Below, one piece after another: positions 28,793 through 37,808 of a stretch of 64,000 nt of DNA. Under the pieces are notes generated by a model, which did not search any database, was not told the origin of the DNA, and saw only the letters and a program-made list of their open reading frames with translations. The stretch lies in contig NZ_SHKI01000006.1 of assembly GCF_004217175.1 (NCBI RefSeq), positions 124,001 to 188,000 on the forward strand. Reading direction: 5' to 3'. The stretch is from Leucobacter luti. GTDB lineage: Bacteria > Actinomycetota > Actinomycetes > Actinomycetales > Microbacteriaceae. The stretch's first letter is position 1; each line of letters opens with the position of its first letter. A program made the translations under genes and the position numbers.

Positions 28793-30621
28793 CCGGCGCG
28801 CCACCCCCGGCCCCCGCCTCGATCTTCGCGGTTGAGCTGCTCGGCGAGCTGATCCGCCGCGGCGTCCGCGACGTCGTGGTGTGCCCCGGCTCGCGGTCGC
28901 AGGCGCTCGCACTCGCGGCGGCCGCGGCCGAGCGCGCCGGCGCGATCCGGCTCCACGTGCGCATCGACGAGCGCTCGGCGGGGTTCCTCGCGCTCGGGAT
29001 CGCGCGCGAGAGCGGCGTCCCCGCACCCGTCATCGTGACGAGCGGGAGCGCCGTCGGGAACCTGCTGCCCGCGGCCCTCGAAGCGCACGAGGCGCGGGTG
29101 CCGCTGCTGCTACTCACGGCGGATCGGCCGGCCGAGCTGCGCGGGATCCGCGCCAACCAGACCACGCAGCAACCCGGGATCCTCGGCCAGGCCGCGCGGC
29201 TCGCGCTCGACGTGCAGGCCCCCGAGTTCACGGATGACGGCGACCTGCGCCGCGACGGGCTGCGGGATCCCGGCGTGCTCGCGGCCAGGGCCCTGGCCGA
29301 CGCGATCGGATCACCGGGCAGCGCCCCCGCGGGCCCGGTTCACCTCAACCTCGCGTTCCGCGAGCCGCTCTCGGGCACCGCAGGCTTTGACGAGATGATC
29401 GCCGCCGGCTTCACCGCCGCGCGCGCGGAAGCGGACGCCGCGGCAACCGCGGCAACCGAGGCTGCGGCGGCCGGGACCGCCCCGGTCGAATCCGATGCGC
29501 CAGCCGGGACCGTGGTCCCCGAGCCCGAGCGCTACGTGCACTCGGGCGACGCGCTCACCGTGGTGCTCGCCGGCGCTGATGCCGGCGCCGCGGCCGAGGC
29601 GTTCGCGCACGCGGCCGGTGCACCATTGCTCGCGGAGGCGGTGAGCGGCGCGCGCTACGGCCGGGAGACGATCGCCGCGTACGCGACCCTGCTCGACACC
29701 CCCGAGATCGGCGGGCTCACCGAGCGCGTCGTCGTGTTCGGCCACCCCACGCTCACCCGCCAGGCAAACGCCCTGCTCACCCGCGACGACGTCGAGGTGA
29801 TCGTCGTCGACCCGCACGCCGGCCCCGGCGTCGCCCACGTGAACCCCGGGCGGCGGGCACGGATCGTGCGCGAGGCGGCCGTCGGCGCTGACTACGACCC
29901 GCGCACCCTGCACCGCTGGCTCGGGCTTTGGGTGGTGGCCGATCGGGAGCTGCTGCGAGAGCGCTCCACGGTGCACGAGCCGGATCTTGCCGCCGCGACC
30001 GCGACCGGGTACAAGGAGCGCAACAGCTACGCCCGCGCCGAGGTGGCCATCCTTCGCGAGCCGATCACGCGCGAGCTGCTCGCCGAGTCGGTGTGGCGCG
30101 GCACCTGGCCGCACGACCGACTCGTGCTCTCCGCCTCGCGCCTCGTCCGCGTGCTCGACGGGCTCGCGCCGGGGCGCAAGCTCACGGTCCACGCGAACCG
30201 CGGCCTCGCGGGCATTGACGGCACCGTCGCCACCGCGCTCGGGGTTGCCGTGGCAAGCCAGGGCGACGCCGACCCGGCGCGCGCCGCCGGGACCACCCGC
30301 GTGCTCATCGGGGACCTCGCGCTGCTGCACGACGCAGGCTCGCTGCTGCTGCCGGAGGGGGAGGACCGGATCCGGATCCAGCTCTTCGTCGGCAACGACG
30401 GCGGCGGCACCATCTTCGACGGGCTCGAGGTTGCCGGCAGCGCGGATCGCGCCGCGTTCGACCGCGTGCTCTTCACCCCGCAGCGCGTCGACCTCGCGGC
30501 CCTCGCCGCCGCGTACGGGTGGGAGCACCGCCGGGTGGCGACTCGCGGCGAGCTTGAGCGCCTGCTCACCGAGCCGGTCACCGGCCCCTGCATCGTCGAG
30601 GTGCCGCTCGCCCGCGAGTAG
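28789..30621 (+). CDS. menD: SEPHCHC synthase
   Basis: MenD is the thiamine-diphosphate enzyme that joins 2-oxoglutarate-derived succinic semialdehyde to isochorismate, the committed step of menaquinone synthesis. It has 610 residues. Markers are CPGSRSQALA and RIDERSAGFLALG at the N-terminus (with the ThDP-activating Glu), the block RGIRANQTTQQ near 120, and the C-terminal ThDP/metal motif GNDGGGTIFDGLE near 540. An insertion of Ala/Thr-rich residues (about 205-240) separates the first two domains. The GTG start overlaps the upstream stop. Confidence 0.95.
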   Translation: MTGAPPPAPASIFAVELLGELIRRGVRDVVVCPGSRSQALALAAAAAERAGAIRLHVRIDERSAGFLALGIARESGVPAPVIVTSGSAVGNLLPAALEAHEARVPLLLLTADRPAELRGIRANQTTQQPGILGQAARLALDVQAPEFTDDGDLRRDGLRDPGVLAARALADAIGSPGSAPAGPVHLNLAFREPLSGTAGFDEMIAAGFTAARAEADAAATAATEAAAAGTAPVESDAPAGTVVPEPERYVHSGDALTVVLAGADAGAAAEAFAHAAGAPLLAEAVSGARYGRETIAAYATLLDTPEIGGLTERVVVFGHPTLTRQANALLTRDDVEVIVVDPHAGPGVAHVNPGRRARIVREAAVGADYDPRTLHRWLGLWVVADRELLRERSTVHEPDLAAATATGYKERNSYARAEVAILREPITRELLAESVWRGTWPHDRLVLSASRLVRVLDGLAPGRKLTVHANRGLAGIDGTVATALGVAVASQGDADPARAAGTTRVLIGDLALLHDAGSLLLPEGEDRIRIQLFVGNDGGGTIFDGLEVAGSADRAAFDRVLFTPQRVDLAALAAAYGWEHRRVATRGELERLLTEPVTGPCIVEVPLARE

Positions 30622-30668
30622 CTGAGGTCATACAGTTGGGTGCAAACGAGCCCAGGGGAGTGTGTGCG

Positions 30669-31553
30669 ATGGCGCAGAAGTTTTGGACCGACGACGTGAC
30701 CGAGCTGCTGCGCGTGCGCGACGGCTTCCGCCTGAGCGAGGTTGACCCGGCCGCGACGCCGGGCACCGCCGCCGACAAGAAAGCCGGACAGGCCGAGCTT
30801 GCCCGTTCGGCACAGGAGCTGCGCGAGCTCCAGGAGAAACTCTTCGCGCAGAGCCGCGTGGGCGCCCGTGAACGGGTGCTCGTGGTGCTGCAGGCAATGG
30901 ACGCCGCCGGTAAGGGTGGGATCGTCAACCACGTCTTCGCGCAGCTCGAGCCGTACGGCCTCGCCCTCGCGGCGTTCAAGGCTCCCAGCGAGGAAGAGCG
31001 CGCGCACGATTTCCTGTGGCGCATCGAGCCCCGCGTGCCCGGCCCGGGCCTGATCGGCCTCTTCGACCGCTCGCACTACGAGGACGTGCTGATCCAGCGC
31101 GTGCGCGGCTTCGCGCCGCCCGAGGAGATCGAGCGCCGCTACGGGGCGATCACCGACTTCGAGCAGCGGATCGCGGACGACGGGGTGCGGATCGTGAAGA
31201 TCATGCTGCACGTCTCGCCAGAGGAGCAGGCCGCGCGGCTCCTCGACCGGCTCGGTGACCCCGAGAAGCACTGGAAGTACAACGCCGGCGACGTCGACGA
31301 GCGGGTGCTGTGGCCCGCCTACATGGACGCCTTCCAGCTCGCGATCGAGCGCTCGCACGCGCCGCACGCACCGTGGTTCGTGGTGCCGGCGAACTCCAAG
31401 TGGTACGCGCGCGCCGCCGTGCAGCGGATCGTGATCACGGAGCTGCAGCGGCTCAATCCGAGCTGGCCGGCCGTCGACTTTGACGTCGCCGCAGAGCGGG
31501 CCCGGGTCGAGTCGACGCTCGACCTCAGCTGGCCGACGCGCAGCGGCAGCTAG
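30669..31553 (+). CDS. PPK2-family polyphosphate kinase
   Basis: This 294-residue enzyme of the PPK2 family uses polyphosphate to phosphorylate nucleotides (AMP or ADP). The P-loop is QAMDAAGKGG (about residues 76-85), the Walker B region is LFDRSHYEDV and a lid module follows. The final block FVVPANSKWYARAAV is conserved in the family. Class (AMP- or ADP-directed) cannot be settled by eye. AGGGGAG stands 9 nt before the ATG. Its stop shares CTAG with the convergent menF. Confidence 0.88.
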   Translation: MAQKFWTDDVTELLRVRDGFRLSEVDPAATPGTAADKKAGQAELARSAQELRELQEKLFAQSRVGARERVLVVLQAMDAAGKGGIVNHVFAQLEPYGLALAAFKAPSEEERAHDFLWRIEPRVPGPGLIGLFDRSHYEDVLIQRVRGFAPPEEIERRYGAITDFEQRIADDGVRIVKIMLHVSPEEQAARLLDRLGDPEKHWKYNAGDVDERVLWPAYMDAFQLAIERSHAPHAPWFVVPANSKWYARAAVQRIVITELQRLNPSWPAVDFDVAAERARVESTLDLSWPTRSGS

Positions 31554-32926
31554 CGGGCGAACGCCTCGGTGATCGGCCGAAACTTCGACACGGTCTCGCT
31601 GAACTCGTGCTCCGGATCCGATCCGGCGACGATCCCGCCGCCGGCCGAGGCGGTGACCGGGCGCGCACCCGTCGCCGCGTCGGCGTCGCCGAGCTGGGCG
31701 CACCGCAGCGCGATCACCCACTCGCCGTCGCCCGCCGCGTCGATCCAGCCCACTGCGCCCGAGTAGCGGCCGCGGTCGAACGGCTCGAGCTCGGCGATCG
31801 CGGCGATCGCGTCAGCCGTGGGGGTGCCCGCGATGGCTGCGGTGGGGTGCAGCGCGCCGACCAGCTCGATCGCTGAGCTGCGCTCGGCGAGGCTCGCCCC
31901 CAGATCGGTCGCGAGGTGCCACACGTTTGGGAGCTGCAGCGGGAACGGCTCCTCGCTGGTGCGCAGCTCGCGCACGTGCGGGGCGAGCGCCGTGACGACG
32001 CTCTGCACGGCGAACGCGTGCTCGTGCTGCTCTTTGTCGCTGGTGAGCAGCTCGTCGCGCGCCTGAGCGTCGCGCTGGGGAGCCTCCGGGTGGCGGGCCC
32101 GCGTCCCGGCGAGCACGCGCGCCGACACCGCTCCCGCGGTGGAGCGGATCAGCGTCTCCGGGCTGGCGCCGACCATGCCGTCGACGGCGAAGGTCCAGCA
32201 GTCGAGGTAGCGCTCGGCGAGGCGGCCCAGCGGCACCCGGAGGTCCGAGCCAGCCGGGAGGGTTCCCGCGATCTGCCGCGAGAGCACGATCTTCTCAACG
32301 GAGCCGTGGGCGATGCGGCGCACCGACTCGCGCACCCCGTCGAGATAGGCGGACACCGAGTCCGGGCGATCCGCGGCAGCGGCCGGCGCCGCGGGGGCGA
32401 ACTCGACCCCCGGCCAGGCCCCGGGCGGGGCGGGTGCGGGAAGCGCGGGTGCCGGGTCGACGGTGCCCGTGGTCCCCGTCGCGTCCGGGGTGGCGGTGGT
32501 CACCGGGGCGCCGGTGGCGTCCGAGGCGTCCTCCGCGGCGTCCGGCGCCGCGACGGTCGTCTCGGTGACCCACCAGCGGTCGCGGTGCCGCGCGACGAGG
32601 AGGCGCGGCACGATCAGCACGCTCTCGGTCGCGCTCGTGTCGGCGAACGCAAACGTGCCGAGCGCGATCAGGCCCGAGCCCGGCAGCCGCACGGTGTCGT
32701 CGACCTGCGCCGCCGCGGCGATCGCGCGCCAGGCCGCCGCGGCCTCGGTGAAGCGACCGGGGCCGGTGAAGCTCAGCCGCAGCGTCTCGCCGATTCCCAC
32801 GCAGCCGCGGTCGCCGCGCTGCCACACGAGAGGGGCGGTCGGATCCGCGAGCTGCAGCAACTCGACGGCCGTCGCGAGGGGTCGGGTGATCGCGCGCAAA
32901 CGGGGCACGGCGGATTCACTTGTCAC
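31550..32926 (-). CDS. menF: Isochorismate synthase
   Basis: MenF isomerises chorismate to isochorismate, the first menaquinone step. The protein has 458 residues. The chorismate-binding domain occupies about 185-455 with the blocks EKIVLSRQI, GASPETLI, ELVGALHPTAAIAGTP, PFDRGRYSGAVGW and GGGIVAGSDPEHEF. A low-complexity insert of Ala, Thr and Pro (about 130-180) separates a divergent N-terminal region. The GTG at 32926 is supported by TAGATT 6 nt upstream. It converges with PPK2 (CTAG overlap) and diverges from menG. Confidence 0.92.
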   Translation of the reverse strand: MTSESAVPRLRAITRPLATAVELLQLADPTAPLVWQRGDRGCVGIGETLRLSFTGPGRFTEAAAAWRAIAAAAQVDDTVRLPGSGLIALGTFAFADTSATESVLIVPRLLVARHRDRWWVTETTVAAPDAAEDASDATGAPVTTATPDATGTTGTVDPAPALPAPAPPGAWPGVEFAPAAPAAAADRPDSVSAYLDGVRESVRRIAHGSVEKIVLSRQIAGTLPAGSDLRVPLGRLAERYLDCWTFAVDGMVGASPETLIRSTAGAVSARVLAGTRARHPEAPQRDAQARDELLTSDKEQHEHAFAVQSVVTALAPHVRELRTSEEPFPLQLPNVWHLATDLGASLAERSSAIELVGALHPTAAIAGTPTADAIAAIAELEPFDRGRYSGAVGWIDAAGDGEWVIALRCAQLGDADAATGARPVTASAGGGIVAGSDPEHEFSETVSKFRPITEAFAR

Positions 32927-32932
32927 CCACTC

Positions 32933-32938
32933 AATCTA
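32933..32938 (-). promoter_or_regulatory. -10 box of menF (leaderless geometry)
   Basis: On the minus strand TAGATT is followed by 6 nt and the GTG at 32926. Confidence 0.5.
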
Positions 32939-33037
32939 CTCCTCCCGACTGAGTGGAGCATCCCCGCCGCGTGCGTGCATCCGGCGCCGCGGAAGCCGAT
33001 CGTGAGCGTACCCGCCGTGTCCTCAGCGTGGACGGGA

Positions 33038-33043
33038 TACCAT
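33038..33043 (+). promoter_or_regulatory. -10 box of menG (leaderless geometry)
   Basis: TACCAT is followed by 6 nt and the GTG at 33050. The segment TACCATGGTGGGGTG differs from the menE promoter by one base. Confidence 0.6.
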
Positions 33044-33049
33044 GGTGGG

Positions 33050-34258
33050 GTGATCCGACCCGACACCGCGACCAAGCACGCCGCCGACGTTTCAAGCATG
33101 TTCGATGAGGTGTCGCCGCGCTACGACCTCATCAACGATGTGCTCACCGTGGGCAACGACCGCCTGTGGCGTATCGCCACCACGAAGGCCGTCGCTCCGC
33201 GCAAGGGGATGCGGATCCTCGACCTCGCCGCCGGCACCGGCACCTCGTCCGCGGCACTCGCCGCGCACGGCGCGCACGTGGTCGCCGCGGACTTCTCCGA
33301 GGGGATGCTCGCCGAGGGGCGAAAGCGGCACGCCGACAATGAGCTGATTGAGTTCGTGCACGCGGACGGCACCGCGCTCCCGTTCGACGACGACAGCTTC
33401 GACGCCGCCACGATCTCGTACGGCCTGCGCAACATCAGCGACCCGCGCGCGGCCCTCGCAGAGCTGTTCCGCGTCGTGAAGCCCGGCGGCCGGCTCGTGA
33501 TCGCCGAGTTCTCCACCCCGCCGTCGTCCGTGGTGCGCGGCCCCTACGCCTTCTACGGGCGGCACGTGCTGCCCCGCGTCGCGGGCGCGCTGAACCGCGA
33601 GGCCGCCGACGCCTACCGCTACCTCAACGAGTCGATCGAGTCGTGGCCCAACCAGGAGGCCCTCGCGGGCTGGCTGCGCGAGGCCGGGTTCGAGCGCGTT
33701 GCCTACCGCAACCTGACGTTCGGGATTGTCGCGCTGCACCGCGGCTTCGTGCCGCGCGAGGCTCCCGTCGCCGCCGCGAAGGCCGCGACCGCCGCGAAGG
33801 GTTCGAAGGCCACGACCGGCGCGAAGGCCGCGACCGGCGCGAAGGGTTCGAAGGCCACGACTGGCGCGAAGGCCGCGACCGGCGCGCCCGCGAAGGCCGA
33901 GGCCGCGCAGAAGTCGGCACCCGCCGCGAAGGCAGCGTGGGGGAAGAAGCCGGCCACCGCGAAGACCTCGAGCGGGGCGAAGTCGGCACCCGCCACCACG
34001 AAGCCCGCTTCGGCCGCGAAGAAGCCCGCGGCCAAGCCCGCCGCGAGCGGGGCGACGAAGCCGGCGGCGAAGAAGTCCGCTTCGGCCGCGAAGCAGACCA
34101 CGGCCAAGCCGGCCGCCGCGGCGAAGTCGCCGGCCAAGGCGGCGACCACCGCGAAGCCCGCAGCGAAGCCGGCGGCCGCGAAGCCACGGCCCAGCGCCGC
34201 ATCGAACCCCTCGACGACCCCCTCAGGGTCGTCCGACGCCACCGGAGGTACCGAGTGA
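33050..34258 (+). CDS. menG: Demethylmenaquinone methyltransferase with long Lys/Ala-rich tail
   Basis: MenG (UbiE family) methylates demethylmenaquinone with SAM, the last step of the pathway. The catalytic part fills residues 1-233 and matches the normal family length; the SAM motif is LDLAAGTGTSSAAL (about 60-73), and VKPGGRLVIAEFSTPP is near 142-157. The protein then continues with about 168 residues made almost only of Ala, Lys, Pro, Thr, Ser and Gly (AAKP, TGAK and similar), like the C-terminal domain of histone H1. Such a tail is not part of standard MenG. The stop overlaps the polyprenyl synthase GTG, so the tail is in frame to the operon junction and not a sequencing run-on. Confidence 0.9.
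   Translation: MIRPDTATKHAADVSSMFDEVSPRYDLINDVLTVGNDRLWRIATTKAVAPRKGMRILDLAAGTGTSSAALAAHGAHVVAADFSEGMLAEGRKRHADNELIEFVHADGTALPFDDDSFDAATISYGLRNISDPRAALAELFRVVKPGGRLVIAEFSTPPSSVVRGPYAFYGRHVLPRVAGALNREAADAYRYLNESIESWPNQEALAGWLREAGFERVAYRNLTFGIVALHRGFVPREAPVAAAKAATAAKGSKATTGAKAATGAKGSKATTGAKAATGAPAKAEAAQKSAPAAKAAWGKKPATAKTSSGAKSAPATTKPASAAKKPAAKPAASGATKPAAKKSASAAKQTTAKPAAAAKSPAKAATTAKPAAKPAAAKPRPSAASNPSTTPSGSSDATGGTE
33794..33883 (+). repeat. Two tandem 45-nt repeats inside the menG tail
   Basis: Two copies (33794-33838, 33839-33883) each encode AKGSKATTGAKAATG and differ by one base. They show that the tail has grown by in-frame duplication. Confidence 0.9.
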
Positions 34259-35316
34259 ACCGCCCGATCGCGGAAGACACCGCCACACAGGCGCTGCCCA
34301 TGCGGTTGTTCCGCGGGGCGCAGGATCGTCGCCACGCGAAGCAGCTGCAGGATCAGCTTGAGCTGATCGAGGCCGGCCTGATGGAGCATCTCGCGTTCGC
34401 CTCCCCGGTTGCCGACGCGCCGGCGCGCTACCTGATGAGCGCTGGCGGTAAGCGGATTCGCCCGATGCTCACGCTCCTCACGAGCGAGCTGGGCGACGGG
34501 CCGGGCGAGCTCGTGCGCCGCGCTGCCCAGGCCGTCGAGATGACCCACCTCGCGTCGCTGTACCACGACGACGTGATGGACGACGCGAAGCTGCGCCGCG
34601 GGGTCCCCGCCGCGCAGACCGTGTGGTCAAACTCCGTCGCGATCCTCGCCGGCGATCTGCTCTTCGCCCGCGCCTCGTCGCTCGTCTCCGGAATGGGTGA
34701 GGAAGCGATCATGCTCCAGGCCCAGACCTTCGAGCGGCTCTGCCTCGGGCAGCTGCACGAGACGGTCGGCCCGCGTCCCGAGGACGATCCGATCGCGCAC
34801 TACATCCAGGTGCTCGCCGACAAGACCGGCGCCCTGATCGCGACCGCGGCCCGCATGGGCGTCATGTTTGGCAACGCCCCCGTCGAATATGCCGATCCGG
34901 TTATGGAGTACGGCGAGCGCATCGGCGTCGCGTTCCAGCTCATCGATGACGTCATCGACCTGTCGCCGCAGAAGGAACAGACCGGCAAGCGCGCCGGAAC
35001 CGATCTGCGCGCGGGCGTGGCGACGCTGCCGCTGCTGCTGCTGCGCCAGCGAGTCGCCGCGGGTGCCGGTGGCGCCGACGCGGAGCTGCTCGCGCAGATC
35101 GAGGCGGGTGTGGCCGAGATCGAGGGCGGCGCCGACGCCTCGGTGCTTGACGCGGCGGTCGTTGCCCTGCGCGCCCACGAGGTGACTCGCGAGACCGAGG
35201 CGACCGCGCGGCGCTGGGCAACCGAGGCCGTCGCGGCGCTCGACATCCTGCCGAAGTCGGCGGTGAAGCGAGCGCTTGAACAAATGGCCGACTCCATCGT
35301 GTCACGCGAGGGCTAG
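34255..35316 (+). CDS. Polyprenyl diphosphate synthase (menaquinone side chain)
   Basis: This 353-residue trans-prenyltransferase builds the isoprenoid chain, most likely for menaquinone. Both Asp-rich motifs are present: HDDVMDD (about residues 103-109) and QLIDDVIDL (about 229-237). GGKRIRP (about 64-70) binds IPP. GGAGG lies 7 nt before the GTG start, which overlaps the menG stop (GTGA). The operon position directly after menG supports hepta- to decaprenyl products; exact chain length is not readable. Confidence 0.92.
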   Translation: MNRPIAEDTATQALPMRLFRGAQDRRHAKQLQDQLELIEAGLMEHLAFASPVADAPARYLMSAGGKRIRPMLTLLTSELGDGPGELVRRAAQAVEMTHLASLYHDDVMDDAKLRRGVPAAQTVWSNSVAILAGDLLFARASSLVSGMGEEAIMLQAQTFERLCLGQLHETVGPRPEDDPIAHYIQVLADKTGALIATAARMGVMFGNAPVEYADPVMEYGERIGVAFQLIDDVIDLSPQKEQTGKRAGTDLRAGVATLPLLLLRQRVAAGAGGADAELLAQIEAGVAEIEGGADASVLDAAVVALRAHEVTRETEATARRWATEAVAALDILPKSAVKRALEQMADSIVSREG

Positions 35317-35325
35317 GCAACACAT

Positions 35326-35347
35326 TCCCGCATCCGAATATGCGGGA
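35326..35347 (+). terminator. Hairpin after the polyprenyl synthase gene
   Basis: TCCCGCAT (35326-35333) and ATGCGGGA (35340-35347) form an 8-bp stem with a 6-nt loop, 9 nt after the stop. No U-run follows, so it is at best a weak terminator. Confidence 0.4.
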
Positions 35348-35410
35348 GCGTGAGAGGGAACCGGCCGTGCGGAGAATACCGTCGACGGCAACACTGAGGC
35401 TAGGAGTGCG

Positions 35411-36784
35411 ATGAGCAAGATGCGATTGGCGATTGTCGGAGCGGGCCCTGCGGGGATCTACGCGGCGGACCTGCTGTTGAAGGCGGACCGCGACTTCGAG
35501 GTCGAGATCGATCTGTTCGAGCAGCTGCCCGCACCCTACGGCCTGGTGCGCTACGGCGTTTCCCCCGACCACCCGCGCATCAAGGGGATCATCACCGCGC
35601 TGCGCGACGTGCTCGATTCCGGCCAGATCCGCTTCTTCGGCAACGTGCACTACGGGCGCGACATCACGCTCGAGGATCTCAAGCGCCACTACAACGCGGT
35701 GATCTTCTCGACCGGCGCGATCCGCGACGCGGGCCTCGACATCCCTGGCATCGACGCTGAGGCGTCGTACGGCGCCGCCGACTTCGTGAGCTGGTTCGAC
35801 GGACACCCCGACGTGCCGCGCACCTGGCCGCTCGAAGCGGCCGAGGTGGGCGTGATCGGCAACGGCAACGTGGCGCTCGATATCTCGCGCATGCTGATCA
35901 AGCACGCCGACGATCTGCTGCCCACCGAGATCCCGGACAACGTCTACGAGGGCCTGAAGGCGAACCCGATCCAGGACCTGCACCTGTTCGGCCGCCGCGG
36001 CCCGAAGTACGTGAAGTTCACGCCGCTGGAGCTGCGCGAGCTCGGCGAGGTGCGCGACGTCGACATGATCGTCTCCGAACGCGACTTCGACCGCGAGGAC
36101 GCGTACGCCGACGAGGTGCTCGGGAAGAACAAGCAGATCACGGTGATCACCCGCATCATGAACAAGTGGCGCGAGGAGCAGCGGGCCCGCGAGGAGTCCG
36201 GCGAGCACGCGTCGCGTCGACTGCACATGCACTTTTGGTCGAAGCCGGTCGAGGTGGTCGTCGAGGACGGCCGCGTCGCGGGCCTCAAGGTTGAGCGCAC
36301 CGCGCCCGACGGCGAGGGTGGCGTGATCGACACCGGCGAGTTCGAGGTCATCCCGATGCAGGCGCTCTACCGCGCGGTCGGGTACTTCGGCTCCCCGGTC
36401 GATGAGATCCCGTTTGACGACGCGAAGGGCGTGATCCCCAACGCGCAGGGCCGCGTGCAGGATCTCTCCGGCCAGCAGATCCCGGGCGTCTACGCCACGG
36501 GCTGGATCAAGCGCGGTCCAGTTGGCCTGATCGGCCACACGAAGTCCGACGCGATGGAGACGCTTGAGTGCCTCATCGAGGATCGCGGCACGTGGTGGGA
36601 CCCCGAGAACGCCGACGGCGAGGCGGTCACCGCCCTGCTGCACGAGCGCGAGGTCCCGTACACCACGCTCGACGGTTGGCACCGGCTTGACGAGCACGAG
36701 CTGGCGCTCGGGGCCGAGGCCGGTCGCACCCGCGTGAAGGTCGTGCCTCGCGACGAGATGACGCGCGTCTCCCGCGGGGAGTAG
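35411..36784 (+). CDS. fprA: Ferredoxin-NADP+ reductase, adrenodoxin-reductase type
   Basis: This 457-residue FAD/NADPH enzyme passes electrons between NADPH and ferredoxin, as FprA of mycobacteria. The FAD motif VGAGPAGIYAADLL is at residues 9-22, the PAPYGLVRYGVSPDHP block at 40-55, the NADPH motif GNGNVALDISRML near 155-167, and the C-terminal GWIKRGPVGLIGHTKSDA is diagnostic for the family. RBS AGGAG is 6 nt before the ATG. It is probably transcribed separately from the menG operon. Confidence 0.93.
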   Translation: MSKMRLAIVGAGPAGIYAADLLLKADRDFEVEIDLFEQLPAPYGLVRYGVSPDHPRIKGIITALRDVLDSGQIRFFGNVHYGRDITLEDLKRHYNAVIFSTGAIRDAGLDIPGIDAEASYGAADFVSWFDGHPDVPRTWPLEAAEVGVIGNGNVALDISRMLIKHADDLLPTEIPDNVYEGLKANPIQDLHLFGRRGPKYVKFTPLELRELGEVRDVDMIVSERDFDREDAYADEVLGKNKQITVITRIMNKWREEQRAREESGEHASRRLHMHFWSKPVEVVVEDGRVAGLKVERTAPDGEGGVIDTGEFEVIPMQALYRAVGYFGSPVDEIPFDDAKGVIPNAQGRVQDLSGQQIPGVYATGWIKRGPVGLIGHTKSDAMETLECLIEDRGTWWDPENADGEAVTALLHEREVPYTTLDGWHRLDEHELALGAEAGRTRVKVVPRDEMTRVSRGE

Positions 36785-36792
36785 CGCCGCGT

Positions 36793-37725
36793 CTACCCGG
36801 GCGCTTCGGTGTGGCGGTGCCGCCCCGCGAGGGCCACGAGCTGACGGCGCACCCCGGTCAGGTCCCGCCGCGATCCGCGCCACACCGCGGTGAACGGCCG
36901 CTCGAGTGGCTCCGGGCCGATCGGGAGCGCAACGATCCGGCCCAGCTGGGCGTCGTCGCGCACGGTGAGCTCACTGAGTACCGCCGGGGCCACGCACTGC
37001 GCCACGGCGGAGCGCACGGCGGCCTCGGTGGCGAGGGTGAGCGCTGGGGCGAGCGGCTCAATCCCGAGCGCCTCCGAAACCGCGGCCTCAAACGCTGCGC
37101 GGGTGCCGCTGCCCACCTCGCGCGCGACGAGTTGGACGCGCGCGAGGTCGGCGAGCGGGACGCTGGCGCGCCCGCTCCACTCGTGATCGGGTGCGACGGC
37201 CACGACCATTCGGTCGCGACCGACCTGCGCGCTGCCGAGGCCGTGCGGCGGGGCGGGCGACTCGATGAAGCCGAGGTCGAGTTCGCCGGCGCGCACCGCG
37301 GCGACAATCTCCGTGCTGTTGCCGGTGCGGAGGGCGATCTCGCTGGGCGCTGATCCCGCCGCCAACTGGGCGCGCCTGAGCTCGAGCAGCCAGGTCGGGA
37401 GTAAGTGGGCGGCGACGGTTTGGCTCGCCCCGACGGTGAGCGCGCGATCCGGCTGGCCGGCAAGACTCGAGATCCCCTCGTCGAGCCTGGCGGCCGCGGC
37501 AAGCACCTCGCGGGCCCAGGCGAGGACCGCGTCGCCGCCCGGTGTGGGGCTCACCCCGGCGGGGGAACGCTCGAGCAGCGGCACCCCGATCAGGCGCTCG
37601 AGCCCTCGGAGGCGGGCGGAGACTGCCTGCTGGGTGACGCCGAGTTCGCGGCCGGCCGCCGAGATACTGCCGGTGCGCAGTGCGGCCTCGAAGCAGCGCA
37701 GCTCAGTGATGTCGGGGGTCCTCAC
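36793..37725 (-). CDS. LysR family regulator
   Basis: This 310-residue LysR-type regulator has an N-terminal helix-turn-helix (about residues 3-60; SISAAGRELGVTQQAVSARL) and a periplasmic-binding-like effector domain (about 90-295). The GTG at 37725 is supported by TATCCT 6 nt upstream, although the frame is open for another 86 codons. It diverges from the yeiH-type exporter gene across 83 nt, and LysR-yeiH pairs are common, so it probably controls that transporter. Confidence 0.9.
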   Translation of the reverse strand: MRTPDITELRCFEAALRTGSISAAGRELGVTQQAVSARLRGLERLIGVPLLERSPAGVSPTPGGDAVLAWAREVLAAAARLDEGISSLAGQPDRALTVGASQTVAAHLLPTWLLELRRAQLAAGSAPSEIALRTGNSTEIVAAVRAGELDLGFIESPAPPHGLGSAQVGRDRMVVAVAPDHEWSGRASVPLADLARVQLVAREVGSGTRAAFEAAVSEALGIEPLAPALTLATEAAVRSAVAQCVAPAVLSELTVRDDAQLGRIVALPIGPEPLERPFTAVWRGSRRDLTGVRRQLVALAGRHRHTEAPG

Positions 37726-37731
37726 GCCCCC

Positions 37732-37737
37732 AGGATA
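37732..37737 (-). promoter_or_regulatory. -10 box of the LysR gene (leaderless geometry)
   Basis: On the minus strand TATCCT is followed by 6 nt and the GTG at 37725. Confidence 0.5.
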
Positions 37738-37808
37738 CAACCTGAGCTTGGATCCCCCAAGCGCCCGCCCGGTTCCGCCAGCATGGCCCGATCCGAAAGA
37801 CTTGTCGC

